64,000 bases of DNA from the NCBI RefSeq assembly GCF_026343115.1, contig NZ_JAPEMC010000001.1, positions 806,001 through 870,000 on the forward strand, read 5' to 3'. The notes under the pieces were generated by a model, which did no database searches, was not told the DNA's origin, and saw only the letters and a program-made list of their open reading frames with translations. Position 1 is the first letter of the stretch. Each line of letters starts with the position of its first letter. The position numbers were made by a program, and so were the translations under genes. Below, in pieces: positions 45,535 to 53,483 of this stretch. The DNA is from Streptomyces sp. NBC_00102 (lineage in GTDB: Bacteria; Actinomycetota; Actinomycetes; Streptomycetales; Streptomycetaceae).

Positions 45535-45609
45535 AAGGGCCCCACCGCCCTCGTCGCGGTGGCCGAGCAGCTCCGCCACGGCCGCTTCATCGACACGAAC
45601 CAGGCCTGA
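45535..45609 (+). pseudogene. Possible 3' remnant of an open reading frame
   Basis: A 24-codon stretch ending in TGA (KGPTALVAVAEQLRHGRFIDT and three more residues) in which every third base is G or C. Strong coding-type composition over a run with no start and no ribosome binding site suggests a truncated gene end. The family is not identified. It sits exactly where the conserved core gives way to the poorly recognised genes. Confidence 0.25.
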
Positions 45610-45696
45610 CCGCCATGTTCTTCGGGCAGGGCCGCATCCCCCGTACGTGCCGGCGTCGTTGTACCGGACGAAAGCGCCGGGGAGAAGAGGACCGAC

Positions 45697-46599
45697 ATGC
45701 CGAAGAAGCGCAAGAAGAACCGCAAGGCATCTGGAGGCTCGACCACCACCGTGGTGGCAAGAGCCGCGCTGCCTGCCCAGCTCTCGGAGGCACCCGACCG
45801 TGAAGTCGAGTGCCATGACGACTGTGCCGACGAGGACTTTCCCGTGTCCGTTTTCCGGAGGCGGTCCGCCAGGCCCGCCGACGCTGTCGCGGCGGTGCGG
45901 GCAGGCGAGTGGTGGGAATGGATCGGAAGCGTCGAAGGCTCACGCATGCGACACCGCGTCCTGGCCTTCGACGACGGGACCGCGTTCGTCGAACAGGCCG
46001 TCTTCCTCGGCACCGTCCAGGAGGGGGCCATCCTCTGCGCCTGGCACGAGGCTCCCGAGGACGGGCGTCCCCTGCTGGAGAGAAACATCCTCGCTGCTCT
46101 GGACCGCTTGCAAGGAGCGCTCCGACCGCATCTGGAGGCAGAGATCCGGGACAGCCGCGGTGACGACTACACCGCCGGTGTCCCGGAGGCGTTCAGCGAT
46201 GCTCCTGAACGTCACGGGCCGGGCATCCCGCTCTTCGGCTGGCGCATCCTGTACCCGGTGACCCCCGAGACCACCTGGGACGACACTTTGGACGTCGCCC
46301 TGTGGAACAGCTCCCTGGCCATCGAGGAGTGGTCGCACCACTACGACCACATCGACGAAGTACGGCAAGACGGATTCGCCTCCCTGCTGCGCCGTCACGA
46401 CGTCCCGGCCGTCCTCTGCGCCGCGTGCCGGAAGCCCATCACCTCCCGCCACCCGCGCTGGCCCGGAATCTGGGTCACACCCACCGACGAGGGTGGAAGC
46501 GCCACTTGTGAAGGTACGGGCACGGAACCGTTCCCCCCGGCACCCCGGATCGGCTGGTACTCCGACGGCGAATTCGGCACACCCCACCGGCCGCGGTAG
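45697..46599 (+). CDS. Hypothetical protein with Lys-rich N-terminus and C-terminal zinc motif
   Basis: A 300-residue protein of unknown family. It begins MPKKRKKNRKASGG, a strongly basic tail as seen in nucleic-acid-binding proteins. The middle is acidic and Trp-rich (AGEWWEWIGSVEGSRMRHRVLAF, WGWRILYPV-like stretch around residues 185-195). The C-terminus has CAACRKPI and a later TCEGTG, a probable zinc-binding set. GAGG lies upstream of the ATG. Codon use is less biased (more T- and A-ending codons) than in the flanking genes, consistent with acquired DNA. Confidence 0.75.
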   Translation: MPKKRKKNRKASGGSTTTVVARAALPAQLSEAPDREVECHDDCADEDFPVSVFRRRSARPADAVAAVRAGEWWEWIGSVEGSRMRHRVLAFDDGTAFVEQAVFLGTVQEGAILCAWHEAPEDGRPLLERNILAALDRLQGALRPHLEAEIRDSRGDDYTAGVPEAFSDAPERHGPGIPLFGWRILYPVTPETTWDDTLDVALWNSSLAIEEWSHHYDHIDEVRQDGFASLLRRHDVPAVLCAACRKPITSRHPRWPGIWVTPTDEGGSATCEGTGTEPFPPAPRIGWYSDGEFGTPHRPR

Positions 46600-46985
46600 T
46601 CCCCCATCGCTGTCCCGCAATTCCTGGTGGATCGGTGTGCGGCGCCGGATGCGGTGTATCGCGAGGCGAAGGAGCGTCCGCATACGGGATGTGTGCGGAA
46701 GTTCCGACATCGCGGCGAGGTGCCGTAACCGTCGTCGCGCACCCGCCAGGAGTGCCGGACAGCCTTCAACCGGTCGACCGCACCGTCGCAACCGTGCAAG
46801 GGCCGGATCCGCCGGAGGGCTATCGCGAGGCGCTCTCCGCTCACCGCGCCGCCGGCCCGGCGACAACGACCGCCGATTCGAAACGGAAGGTCCGAGCGGC
46901 ACTCGCGCGAAAACGCCGTGCACCGCCCGGGACCCAGCGGTGCCCCGATCCCCTGGTGACGGGTACCGCCTGCTTGAATGCACGA
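46600..46985. other. 386-bp gap without recognisable gene
   Basis: Open frames cross this stretch, but none has protein-like composition or a ribosome binding site. GC content is visibly lower than in the core genes. I see no hairpin or repeat of note. It may be decayed coding DNA. Confidence 0.5.
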
Positions 46986-47378
46986 GTGTTCGAACTGGTG
47001 ATTGGCGTGGTCGCTGCGGCCCTCGTTGGACGGCTGATGCGCCGGAAGCAGCAGCAGAGGTCGACCGCGATAGCCGCTGGGGAGCCTGCCGGCGTGCCCT
47101 GCAGGCTCAAGTGGTCCGCTCAGGGCTCTCGCTGGAGGGCGGGACGTCTGCTGATCAGCCCCGGCCCCCTCGTGTGGAAGCCTTCCCTTGGCAGCCAGGA
47201 AATCGTTCTGCCGGCCGATCTGCGTCAGGCCGGGCTGCGCTCGCCCTCACTGCGCGAGGCGGTGTCGGTCAACCCGGGATCACGGATCATGGAGTGCGAT
47301 TCGTCCGGCGGGAAGGTTCTGATCGCGGTCATGCCGGTGGAACTGGACCACGTGATCAAGGCTCTGGGGAGCGCGTAA
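46986..47378 (+). CDS. Small membrane-anchored protein, DUF2550-like
   Basis: About 130 residues from a GTG. One N-terminal membrane helix (VFELVIGVVAAALVGRLM) is followed by RRKQQQR and a soluble beta-rich domain with CRLKWSAQGSRWRAGRLLISPGPLVW and LRSPSLREAVSVNPGS. The order of these short motifs resembles DUF2550 proteins of actinobacteria, whose function is unknown. No clear ribosome binding site precedes the start, so the exact N-terminus is uncertain. Confidence 0.6.
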   Translation: MFELVIGVVAAALVGRLMRRKQQQRSTAIAAGEPAGVPCRLKWSAQGSRWRAGRLLISPGPLVWKPSLGSQEIVLPADLRQAGLRSPSLREAVSVNPGSRIMECDSSGGKVLIAVMPVELDHVIKALGSA

Positions 47379-47706
47379 CCCCTGCCTCCGTTCTTGCGGC
47401 GACTTCGGCCACGCCCCCGTGGACAGCTCCCAGGGCCGCGTCAGCCCATGTTCGCCCGTCGACGAGCGACGTCACGTGCGTGCTCCCGGCGGGCCGTTCT
47501 CACCACGCTCGGACCATCAAGTCCGGCCGCGTCCCGCAAGTTCGACCGGGCCGGCTGTAGGTGTAGGCGTAGGCGTTCGTCTGCAGGGGGTCGCCGATGT
47601 AGACGACGAGGTCCACGGAGATGAAGTGTCCCGGTCCGGCGCCCCGCCGCCCCGTTACGATGCCGGGGAGGAAGCGGGCGGACGTGGCGAGCGGGAGGAC
47701 GACACG
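47379..47706. other. 328-bp gap upstream of the Type ISP-C gene
   Basis: No gene is supported. A short run of GTAGGY hexamers lies at about 47556-47576. The open frame crossing the gap to the next gene was not used because a GTG with GGGAGG occurs at its right end. Confidence 0.45.
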
Positions 47707-49074
47707 GTGGCAGCGGGCAGGGCGGCCGAGGACGCCCCGGGCACGGCGGGTCCTGCTTCCGGGGACGGCAACGGCGCAACTCCTGCGCGGAGTTCAGGCC
47801 CCGGGCCGAGTTCCGGCGCTTCTCGCGCGGTGCCGCGTCAAGGCGCCGGACACCTCAGCCTGGACGAGCTGATGCCCTGGTCCGTACCGCCCCTGCGCAC
47901 CGGCCGGTCCTGGGTCACCGGCCCCGATCCGGCTTCCCTGAAAGCGCGTTGGGAACGGCTGGTACGGGCCGGGGGCGAGGAGCAGGAGCGACTGTTCCGG
48001 CCCACCCGGTCGCGCACCCCGCGGACGCCGGCCGCCGCGCTGCCGGGGCGGGCCGCCTCCACCGGACCGCTGGCGCGGGACCCGGGGGCGTACCCGGAGC
48101 CGGTACGCGTCCAGCACGGGCCGTTCGACGAGCAGTGGCTGATTCCGGACCACCGGCTGATCGACGCGGCCCGGCCCGAACTCTGGCGGGTGGCCGACGC
48201 CCAGCAGCTCTTCGTCTTCGAACACGGCTTCCTGCCCGGGGACTCGGGTCCCGCCCTGTCGGTGACCGCGCTGCTCCCGGACGGGTACTCCCCCGCCGGG
48301 CGCCCCGGCCGTGTCCGGCCGCTCTTCCGGCGCCCCGGCGGTGCGGAACCCAACCTGGCCCCGGGGCTGTGCGCCGCACTCGGGGCGGCCGGACTCGGCG
48401 CGCGCGGTCCCGGTGCGGGCGGTGAGCCGGTGTCCCCGGAGGCGGTGCTCGCCTGGACCCTGGCCGCCGCGCGCCCCGCCCCCGGCGGGTGCCTGGTGCC
48501 GTTGCCACGCGACGGGGCGCTCTGGTCGGCGGGGGTGGAGCTCGGCCGCGAGCTGCTCCGGCTCATGCTGCGTGGGGCACGCGGTGGCGAGCGGCCCCGG
48601 CTGCCCGGCGGGCGGCGGCCCTACGTGCGCTCCGCGGTGCCGCCCCGGCCCGGCTCGGTGGCGTACGACGCGGCGAGCGGGACGCTGCTGCTCGACGAGG
48701 GGCGGATCGCTCCGGTCCCGGCGGAGGCCTGGGAGTTCCGGGTGGGCGGGGTGCGGATGCTGGAGGTGTGGTTCGCCCGGCGGGCGGCCGCGTGGGCCGA
48801 CGCGGAGCGCGACGGGCTGGACGCGATGGGGCCGGCCGGCTGGCCCCGGGAGTGGACCTCGGAGCTGCTGGAGCTGATCACCGTACTGGCCCTGCTGGAC
48901 CCGGTCCGCGACGGGCAGCGGGAGTTGGCCGAGCGGATCGGCGCGACCCGGACCCTCGGGCGGGAGGAACTGCGGGCGGCCGGGGTGCTGCCGGTTCCGG
49001 CGGCGGCGCGGCGCCCGGCGTCGGTGCTCGGCCGGCGGGAGGAAGGCCCGGGCGGGCAGTTCGCCCTGCTGTGA
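47707..49074 (+). CDS. Stand-alone Type ISP restriction-modification C-terminal domain protein
   Basis: A 455-residue protein. After a 55-residue low-complexity tail, the whole length matches the Type ISP C-terminal specificity domain as I remember it: [101 protein letters not shown] and LLLDEGRIAPVPAEAWEFRVGGVRMLEVWF. In Type ISP enzymes this domain follows a nuclease, a helicase and a methyltransferase. None of those is present here, and no methyltransferase motif such as NPPY is seen. The GTG start has GGGAGG 9 bp upstream. Such orphans are annotated in many Streptomyces; their role is unknown. Confidence 0.8.
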   Translation: MAAGRAAEDAPGTAGPASGDGNGATPARSSGPGPSSGASRAVPRQGAGHLSLDELMPWSVPPLRTGRSWVTGPDPASLKARWERLVRAGGEEQERLFRPTRSRTPRTPAAALPGRAASTGPLARDPGAYPEPVRVQHGPFDEQWLIPDHRLIDAARPELWRVADAQQLFVFEHGFLPGDSGPALSVTALLPDGYSPAGRPGRVRPLFRRPGGAEPNLAPGLCAALGAAGLGARGPGAGGEPVSPEAVLAWTLAAARPAPGGCLVPLPRDGALWSAGVELGRELLRLMLRGARGGERPRLPGGRRPYVRSAVPPRPGSVAYDAASGTLLLDEGRIAPVPAEAWEFRVGGVRMLEVWFARRAAAWADAERDGLDAMGPAGWPREWTSELLELITVLALLDPVRDGQRELAERIGATRTLGREELRAAGVLPVPAAARRPASVLGRREEGPGGQFALL

Positions 49075-49328
49075 GGACCACCGGCGCGCCGCCCGGCGGG
49101 GAGGGGGCCGGGCCGCGTACGCCGTTCGTCCGTACCGCTGTCCGTACCGGGCGGGTGCCGCCGTACGCCCCGGGGAGTACGGGTGGGCAGGCGGCGGTCC
49201 CGCGTCGGGACAGGGCTGTCTCCCGGGCCGACCCGCGCGAGGGGCCGACCCGGTGGTGGCCGGGTTCGTACCGGCCGGGCCGAGGGCGGCCGGTTCGGTC
49301 GCGGCCGGCCGTGGCAGGGGCCGACCCG
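49075..49328. other. 254-bp convergent gap, GC-rich
   Basis: Between the Type ISP-C gene and a small gene on the other strand. It contains several GGCCGG-type short palindromes (49255-49320) but no single convincing terminator hairpin and no gene. Confidence 0.4.
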
Positions 49329-49592
49329 TCAGTGGCGGCTGCCGAAGAGCGAGCGCCGCAGTCGCCGCAGCGGGGCGAAGAGCGACACGCGGGCGCTCTT
49401 GCTGCCGCGGGTGTGCGCGGCGTCGCGCGAGGTCAGCTCGCGCATCAGCAGCGTCGCCTCGGCGGTCTCGCGCTGCGGGACGGCTGGGCCGCCGAGCACC
49501 GCGAGATGGCGGTCGAGCCGCGAACTGGTCGCACTGCTTCCACATGTGATGGCAGGCACGCGCGGCCTGCTGCGGACCGTTATCTGTTCCAT
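49329..49592 (-). CDS. Small basic conserved protein, function unknown
   Basis: An 87-residue protein with GGGGAG 7 bp before the ATG. The middle is a short helix (RLDRHLAVLGGPAVPQRETAEATLLMRELTSRDAAH); the end is strongly basic (RVSLFAPLRRLRRSLFGSRH). No membrane segment. It is divergent from the DUF5925 AAA+ gene. I recall similar small proteins beside DUF5925 genes in other Streptomyces, so it is probably real rather than a shadow, and may be an AAA+ partner. Confidence 0.7.
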   Translation of the reverse strand: MEQITVRSRPRVPAITCGSSATSSRLDRHLAVLGGPAVPQRETAEATLLMRELTSRDAAHTRGSKSARVSLFAPLRRLRRSLFGSRH

Positions 49593-49881
49593 GTCACTCC
49601 CCACCCGTACGAGGGCACCCGGTGCGGGCAGGTTAACCCTATCGCTCCACGAAGACACACGCGTATCCGGGCGCGGGATTACGTACACGCATGCGGAGGT
49701 TGACGGCGCGTCACGCGGTTCGCCTCATACGGACGGGACTTGGACGATTCGTGTCCGCCCGCGCACGCCCCGTCCACCCCCGGCGCGGTTCTCGCGCGCT
49801 CCACCGGGACGAGGGGTTTTCCCGGGTCATCGGCCGGTGAAATCCGGTGCGCGGGGCCGCACCGTGCCCGATCATGGGCCC

Positions 49882-50979
49882 ATGTCTGACAACCTCGAGT
49901 CCGCGCTGCCGATCCGGCTCACCGTCGACGACAGCGACTCCCCTTCCGACGTGATGGACTCGCTGTTCCTGGGCCGCTTCACGACGGGCGAGCAGCCGTA
50001 CTCGCACAGTTCGTCCCTGGAGCGCGTCAAGCCGGGCAAGACGCTCCTGCCGCCGGGTGCGACGGTGCTGCGGACCGCCCGGGAGGACAGCCGGAGCGCG
50101 ACGCTCGCGGAAGGCGAGGGCTGGACGCTGCTCGCGCGGCGGTGGAGCCGGGGCGCCGACGTCAACGTGACCGCGACCAGCGCCGAACTCGCCGAACGAG
50201 TACTCAAGGAGGCGACGGAGGACGTCCAGGACGAGCCCGAACCGCAGCCCGAGGACGTGAGCATGGGCTTCTGGTACGTCTCGCCGCAGCGCGGGCCGCA
50301 CCGCACCACGCGCCGGATCTCCGCCGGCACCTGGGACGAGGTCCGCCCCAACTACGCGGCCCAGGTGGCCGGGGCGATGGACGGGCTGATGAAGCTCACC
50401 CCGGACGACATCTCCGGCCGGCTCCTGCTGCTGCACGGCCCGCCCGGGACCGGGAAGACCTCGGCGCTGCGGACGCTGGCCCGTGCCTGGCGCGACTGGT
50501 GCCAGGTGGACTGCGTCCTGGATCCGGAGCGGCTCTTCAACGACGTCGGCTATCTGATGGACATCGCGATCGGCGAGGACGACGGTTCGGAGAAGGGGCG
50601 TTGGCGGCTGCTGCTCCTGGAGGACTGCGACGAACTCATCCGGGGCGAGGCCAAGCACACCGCGGGCCAGGCGCTCTCCCGGCTGCTCAACCTGACGGAC
50701 GGCCTGCTCGGCCAGGGCCGGAACGTCCTGGTGGCGGTCACCACCAACGAGGACCTGGAACGGCTGCACCCGGCGGTCGTCCGGCCCGGCCGCTGTCTGG
50801 CGCGGATCGAGGTCGGCCCGCTGAGCCGGCCCGAGGCGGTGTCCTGGCTGGGCACCGAGAAGGGGATCGGCCGTGAGGGGGCGACCCTGGCGGAGCTCTT
50901 CGCGCTGCGGCGGGGCAGCGGCCCGGCCTCCGTACCGAAGCAGGGGGCCGGCACGGAGGAGGCGGGCCTCTACCTCTGA
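49882..50979 (+). CDS. AAA+ ATPase with DUF5925 N-terminal domain
   Basis: A 365-residue protein. Residues 1-115 are the DUF5925 region (LTVDDSDSPSDVMDSLFLGRFTTGEQPYSHS). The ATPase core follows: Walker A LHGPPGTGKTSALRTLAR, Walker B RLLLLEDCDEL, sensor 1 AVTTNEDL and the arginine finger in HPAVVRPGRC. This core is of the BCS1/classic AAA type that remodels proteins. The 289-bp gap upstream holds both divergent promoters. Its target is unknown; neighbours are the small basic protein and the Type ISP-C protein. Confidence 0.92.
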   Translation: MSDNLESALPIRLTVDDSDSPSDVMDSLFLGRFTTGEQPYSHSSSLERVKPGKTLLPPGATVLRTAREDSRSATLAEGEGWTLLARRWSRGADVNVTATSAELAERVLKEATEDVQDEPEPQPEDVSMGFWYVSPQRGPHRTTRRISAGTWDEVRPNYAAQVAGAMDGLMKLTPDDISGRLLLLHGPPGTGKTSALRTLARAWRDWCQVDCVLDPERLFNDVGYLMDIAIGEDDGSEKGRWRLLLLEDCDELIRGEAKHTAGQALSRLLNLTDGLLGQGRNVLVAVTTNEDLERLHPAVVRPGRCLARIEVGPLSRPEAVSWLGTEKGIGREGATLAELFALRRGSGPASVPKQGAGTEEAGLYL

Positions 50980-51052
50980 GGGGCCTCAGCCGGTCCTCCG
51001 GGAGCGGGCCCCGGGCGGGGCGGCCGACCACTCGCCCCCGTACGCCGCTCCC

Positions 51053-51427
51053 TCAGTCCTCGTATGCCGCGCGCAGCGCGTCCTCGGCGAGGGCGAGGGC
51101 TGCGGTGCGGGAGAGTCCGAGGCGCCTGGCCTCGTCCGCGTACCCCTGTGCGGCGGTCGCGGCCCTGCGGTCCGCCGCGTCTCCGGCCGCCGCGACGAAG
51201 GTGCCGTTGCGGCCCCGGGTCTCGATGACGCCGTCGGCCTCCAGGGCCCGGTAGGCCTTGGCCACCGTGTTGGCGGCCAGGCCGAGTTCCTCGGCGAGCC
51301 CGCGCACGGTCGGCAACCGGTACCCGACCGGGAGGGCGCCCGCGCGGGCCTGTTCGGAGATCTGCGCGCGCAGTTGCTCGTACGGGGCGGTACCGGTGTC
51401 CGGGTCGATCACGATCGTCAGAGTCAC
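51053..51427 (-). CDS. GntR-family regulator, YtrA type (short), probably leaderless
   Basis: A 124-residue regulator starting with GTG (VTLTIVIDPDTGTAPYEQLRAQI). The winged helix is LPVGYRLPTVRGLAEELGLAANTVAKAYRALEADGVIETRGRNGTFV; the remaining 45 residues are a short dimerisation tail without an effector domain, as in the YtrA subfamily. No ribosome binding site precedes the start; instead a perfect 23-bp palindrome covers the start codon. YtrA-type regulators usually control ABC exporters, but none is adjacent; the divergent neighbour is a GNAT enzyme. Confidence 0.9.
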   Translation of the reverse strand: MTLTIVIDPDTGTAPYEQLRAQISEQARAGALPVGYRLPTVRGLAEELGLAANTVAKAYRALEADGVIETRGRNGTFVAAAGDAADRRAATAAQGYADEARRLGLSRTAALALAEDALRAAYED

Positions 51428-51447
51428 GGTGCAGATTCTGCACCGTG
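51425..51447. promoter_or_regulatory. Perfect 23-bp palindrome over the GntR start codon
   Basis: Arms CACGGTGCAGA and TCTGCACCGTG (11 bp, no mismatch) flank a single central T. The first three bases are the complement of the GTG start codon. This is a textbook GntR-type operator, here likely autoregulatory by blocking transcription start. Confidence 0.8.
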
Positions 51448-51499
51448 CGCCCGGAAAACCCGGAGGCGGCCCGTCGCGTCCCCCGCGTAGGGTCGCGCC

Positions 51500-52429
51500 A
51501 TGACTGTGAACGTCAGGGATTTCCGGCCGGAGGACGCCGACGGGTGGGAAGCGGTGCGGCGTGCGGCTCTTCCGTTTCTCCTGTCGGCTCCGGGCCAGTG
51601 GGCGTACGACCTGGCGAGCTCCCCTCCGCAGCAGCATCTGCGGCTGCTCGTGGCCGAGGAGCGGGGTGAGGTGATCGGTACCGCGCAGGTCGGCATCGCC
51701 TACGACAGCACACGGCCCGGGCAGGGTTTCTGCAATGTCTACACCCACCCCGACCGGCTCCGGCGGGGCAGCGGATCCGCACTGGTCCGAGTGGCCGAGG
51801 CGCATCTCGTCGGCCTGGGAGCGGTGGAGATCCTCAGTTGGGTGCTCGATGACCCGGCCGGCCGCGCCTTCGCGCGCGAGCGGGGGTACGAGCCGAGCCG
51901 CTCCGCCCACTTCCTCTCGCTCGACCTGGCGAAGGGCGGCCTGCCGCCCCGCCGGGAGCTGCCGCCCGGCGTGGAGTTGAGAACGGCCGAGGACTTCGCC
52001 GACGATCCGCGTCCGCTCTTCGAGCTGGACGCCGAGGTCACGGCGGACGAGCCGAGCGACGCTCCGGCCGTGCTCACCGACTACGCGCGCTGGCTGGACA
52101 CGACGTGGCGCCATCCCGTGTTCGACCGCGCGCTCACCTCGGTGGTGCTGGTCGACGGTGAGGTCGCCGCTTTCAGCCTCGCGACCACCGACGGCGCCAC
52201 CCGGTACGGCTCCGGGATGACGGGCACCAAGCGGGCCCACCGGGGCCGCGGGCTTGCCAAGATCGCGAAGAACGACTCCCTGCACCGCGCCAGGGACGCC
52301 GGATTCACCGTGGCCTACACCGGCAACGACGCCGGCAACGGCCCCATGCTCGCCATCAACGCCTGGTTCGGTTACCAGGTGTGCGCCACGGAGGTACGCC
52401 ATGTCCGCACACTCGACACCGCCCGCTGA
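51500..52429 (+). CDS. GNAT family N-acetyltransferase with two GNAT domains
   Basis: A 309-residue protein made of two acetyltransferase folds. The first has VNVRDFRPEDADGWEAVRRAALPF and the acetyl-CoA loop VYTHPDRLRRGSGSALV; the second, from about residue 155, has TGTKRAHRGRGLAKIAKNDSLHRAR and NAWFGYQV. Tandem GNATs include mycothiol synthase and antibiotic acetyltransferases; the substrate here is unknown. It starts 52 bp from the palindrome of the divergent GntR regulator and overlaps the DUF402 gene by 29 bp. Confidence 0.9.
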   Translation: MTVNVRDFRPEDADGWEAVRRAALPFLLSAPGQWAYDLASSPPQQHLRLLVAEERGEVIGTAQVGIAYDSTRPGQGFCNVYTHPDRLRRGSGSALVRVAEAHLVGLGAVEILSWVLDDPAGRAFARERGYEPSRSAHFLSLDLAKGGLPPRRELPPGVELRTAEDFADDPRPLFELDAEVTADEPSDAPAVLTDYARWLDTTWRHPVFDRALTSVVLVDGEVAAFSLATTDGATRYGSGMTGTKRAHRGRGLAKIAKNDSLHRARDAGFTVAYTGNDAGNGPMLAINAWFGYQVCATEVRHVRTLDTAR

Positions 52430-53051
52430 CGGATCCGCCGGCCCGCCCGCGGCGGAGACCGGCGGCCGGACGGACGGGTGGGACGGGACAATCACGATGG
52501 ACGGGACGACCGGATCGGACGGGACGACCGGGACAGGCGGGAGGGACGGGACGACTGGGACGACCACGGAGGTGACCGTCGTCCTGACGAAGGCCGGGCG
52601 GACCAAGATCCGCTACCCGGCCCGCCGGCTGGCCGACGACGGCCGCCGGGTGACCGTCCTCGCCCCGTGGGCCGCCCCCGGGGTGCGCGACTTCGGTTTC
52701 GTGACGTTCGCACCGGGCGACGTCTTCACGGAGCACTACTGGCGCGACCGGTGGTACGCGGTGAAGGAGGTCCGCACGGGCGACGGGCGGTTGAAGGGCT
52801 GGTACTGCGACATCACCCGCCCCTGCGTGGTCGACGGCGGCGAAGTACGGGTGGAGGACCTGGACCTCGACCTCTGGGTGTCCGCGGACGCCTCGGAGGT
52901 ACTGCGCCTGGACGAGGACGAGTTCGCGGAGAGCGGGCTGGCGGAGCGTGATCCGGCGGCGGCCGGGGAGGCCGTCGGCGCCCTGGACGCGCTGGAACGC
53001 ATCGCCCGCGCGGGCCGCCTCCCGGATCTGCTCGCGAGTGCCGACCTGTGA
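52401..53051 (+). CDS. DUF402 family protein with repetitive N-terminal linker
   Basis: A 216-residue protein with GGAGG before the ATG inside the GNAT gene. The first 55 residues are a low-complexity Gly/Thr/Asp linker (TGSDGTTGTGGRDGTTGTTT) coded by 11-bp-like GGGACGACCGG repeats. The DUF402 domain follows: ARRLADDGRRVTVLAPW, FTEHYWRDRWYAVKEV, LKGWYCDITRPCVVDGGEVRVEDLDLDLWV and LDEDEFAESGL. DUF402 includes nucleoside di/triphosphatases and the phosphodiesterase FAU-1-like domain; the WYCDI-TRP and DLDLD positions are the usual catalytic set. Confidence 0.9.
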   Translation: MSAHSTPPADGSAGPPAAETGGRTDGWDGTITMDGTTGSDGTTGTGGRDGTTGTTTEVTVVLTKAGRTKIRYPARRLADDGRRVTVLAPWAAPGVRDFGFVTFAPGDVFTEHYWRDRWYAVKEVRTGDGRLKGWYCDITRPCVVDGGEVRVEDLDLDLWVSADASEVLRLDEDEFAESGLAERDPAAAGEAVGALDALERIARAGRLPDLLASADL

Positions 53052-53095
53052 CCCCGCCCACCCCCGTAACGGACCTGACCGAGACAGGAGTTGCG

Positions 53096-53476
53096 GTGCC
53101 CCCACGTCTGAGGCTGACCGCGATCGCCCTCGACTGCCCCGACCCCCTGGCGCTGGCCGCGTTCTACCAGCGGGCCACCGGCTACGCCCTCCATCCGGAT
53201 TCCGACGCCGAGTTCGCCGGCCTCACCAGCGAGGACGGACTCGGCTTCGGCTTCCAGCGGGTGGACGGCCACCGGCCTCCCCAGTGGCCGGGCGACGGCA
53301 CCGCGCCGCAACAGGCGCACCTGGACTTCGACGTCGAGGATCTCGACGAGGCGGAGGCCATGCTGCTGGAACTGGGCGCGGCGAAGCCGGAGTTCCAGCC
53401 GAACAGCGCCCGGTGGCGGGTCCTCACCGATCCTGCGGGCCACCCCTTCTGCATCATTGCCCGCAGACCGAATTGA
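53096..53476 (+). CDS. VOC family protein (glyoxalase-like)
   Basis: About 126 residues from a GTG with AGGAG 6 bp upstream. A GTG at 53048 that overlaps the DUF402 stop would add 16 residues. The fold shows one complete glyoxalase/bleomycin-resistance unit (LTAIALDCPDPLALAAFYQRATGYAL, AHLDFDVEDLDEAEAMLLELGA, RVLTDPAGHPFCII). No catalytic chemistry can be assigned. It is convergent with the triple-fusion gene, with only 7 bp between the stops. Confidence 0.9.
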   Translation: MPPRLRLTAIALDCPDPLALAAFYQRATGYALHPDSDAEFAGLTSEDGLGFGFQRVDGHRPPQWPGDGTAPQQAHLDFDVEDLDEAEAMLLELGAAKPEFQPNSARWRVLTDPAGHPFCIIARRPN

Positions 53477-53483
53477 CAGTAAG

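Noticed and set aside
46635..46985. N-terminal extension of the DUF2550-like gene
   Set aside because: The upstream stretch is Cys/Arg/Pro-rich and has no recognisable domain; the membrane helix right after the GTG at 46986 is the natural N-terminus.
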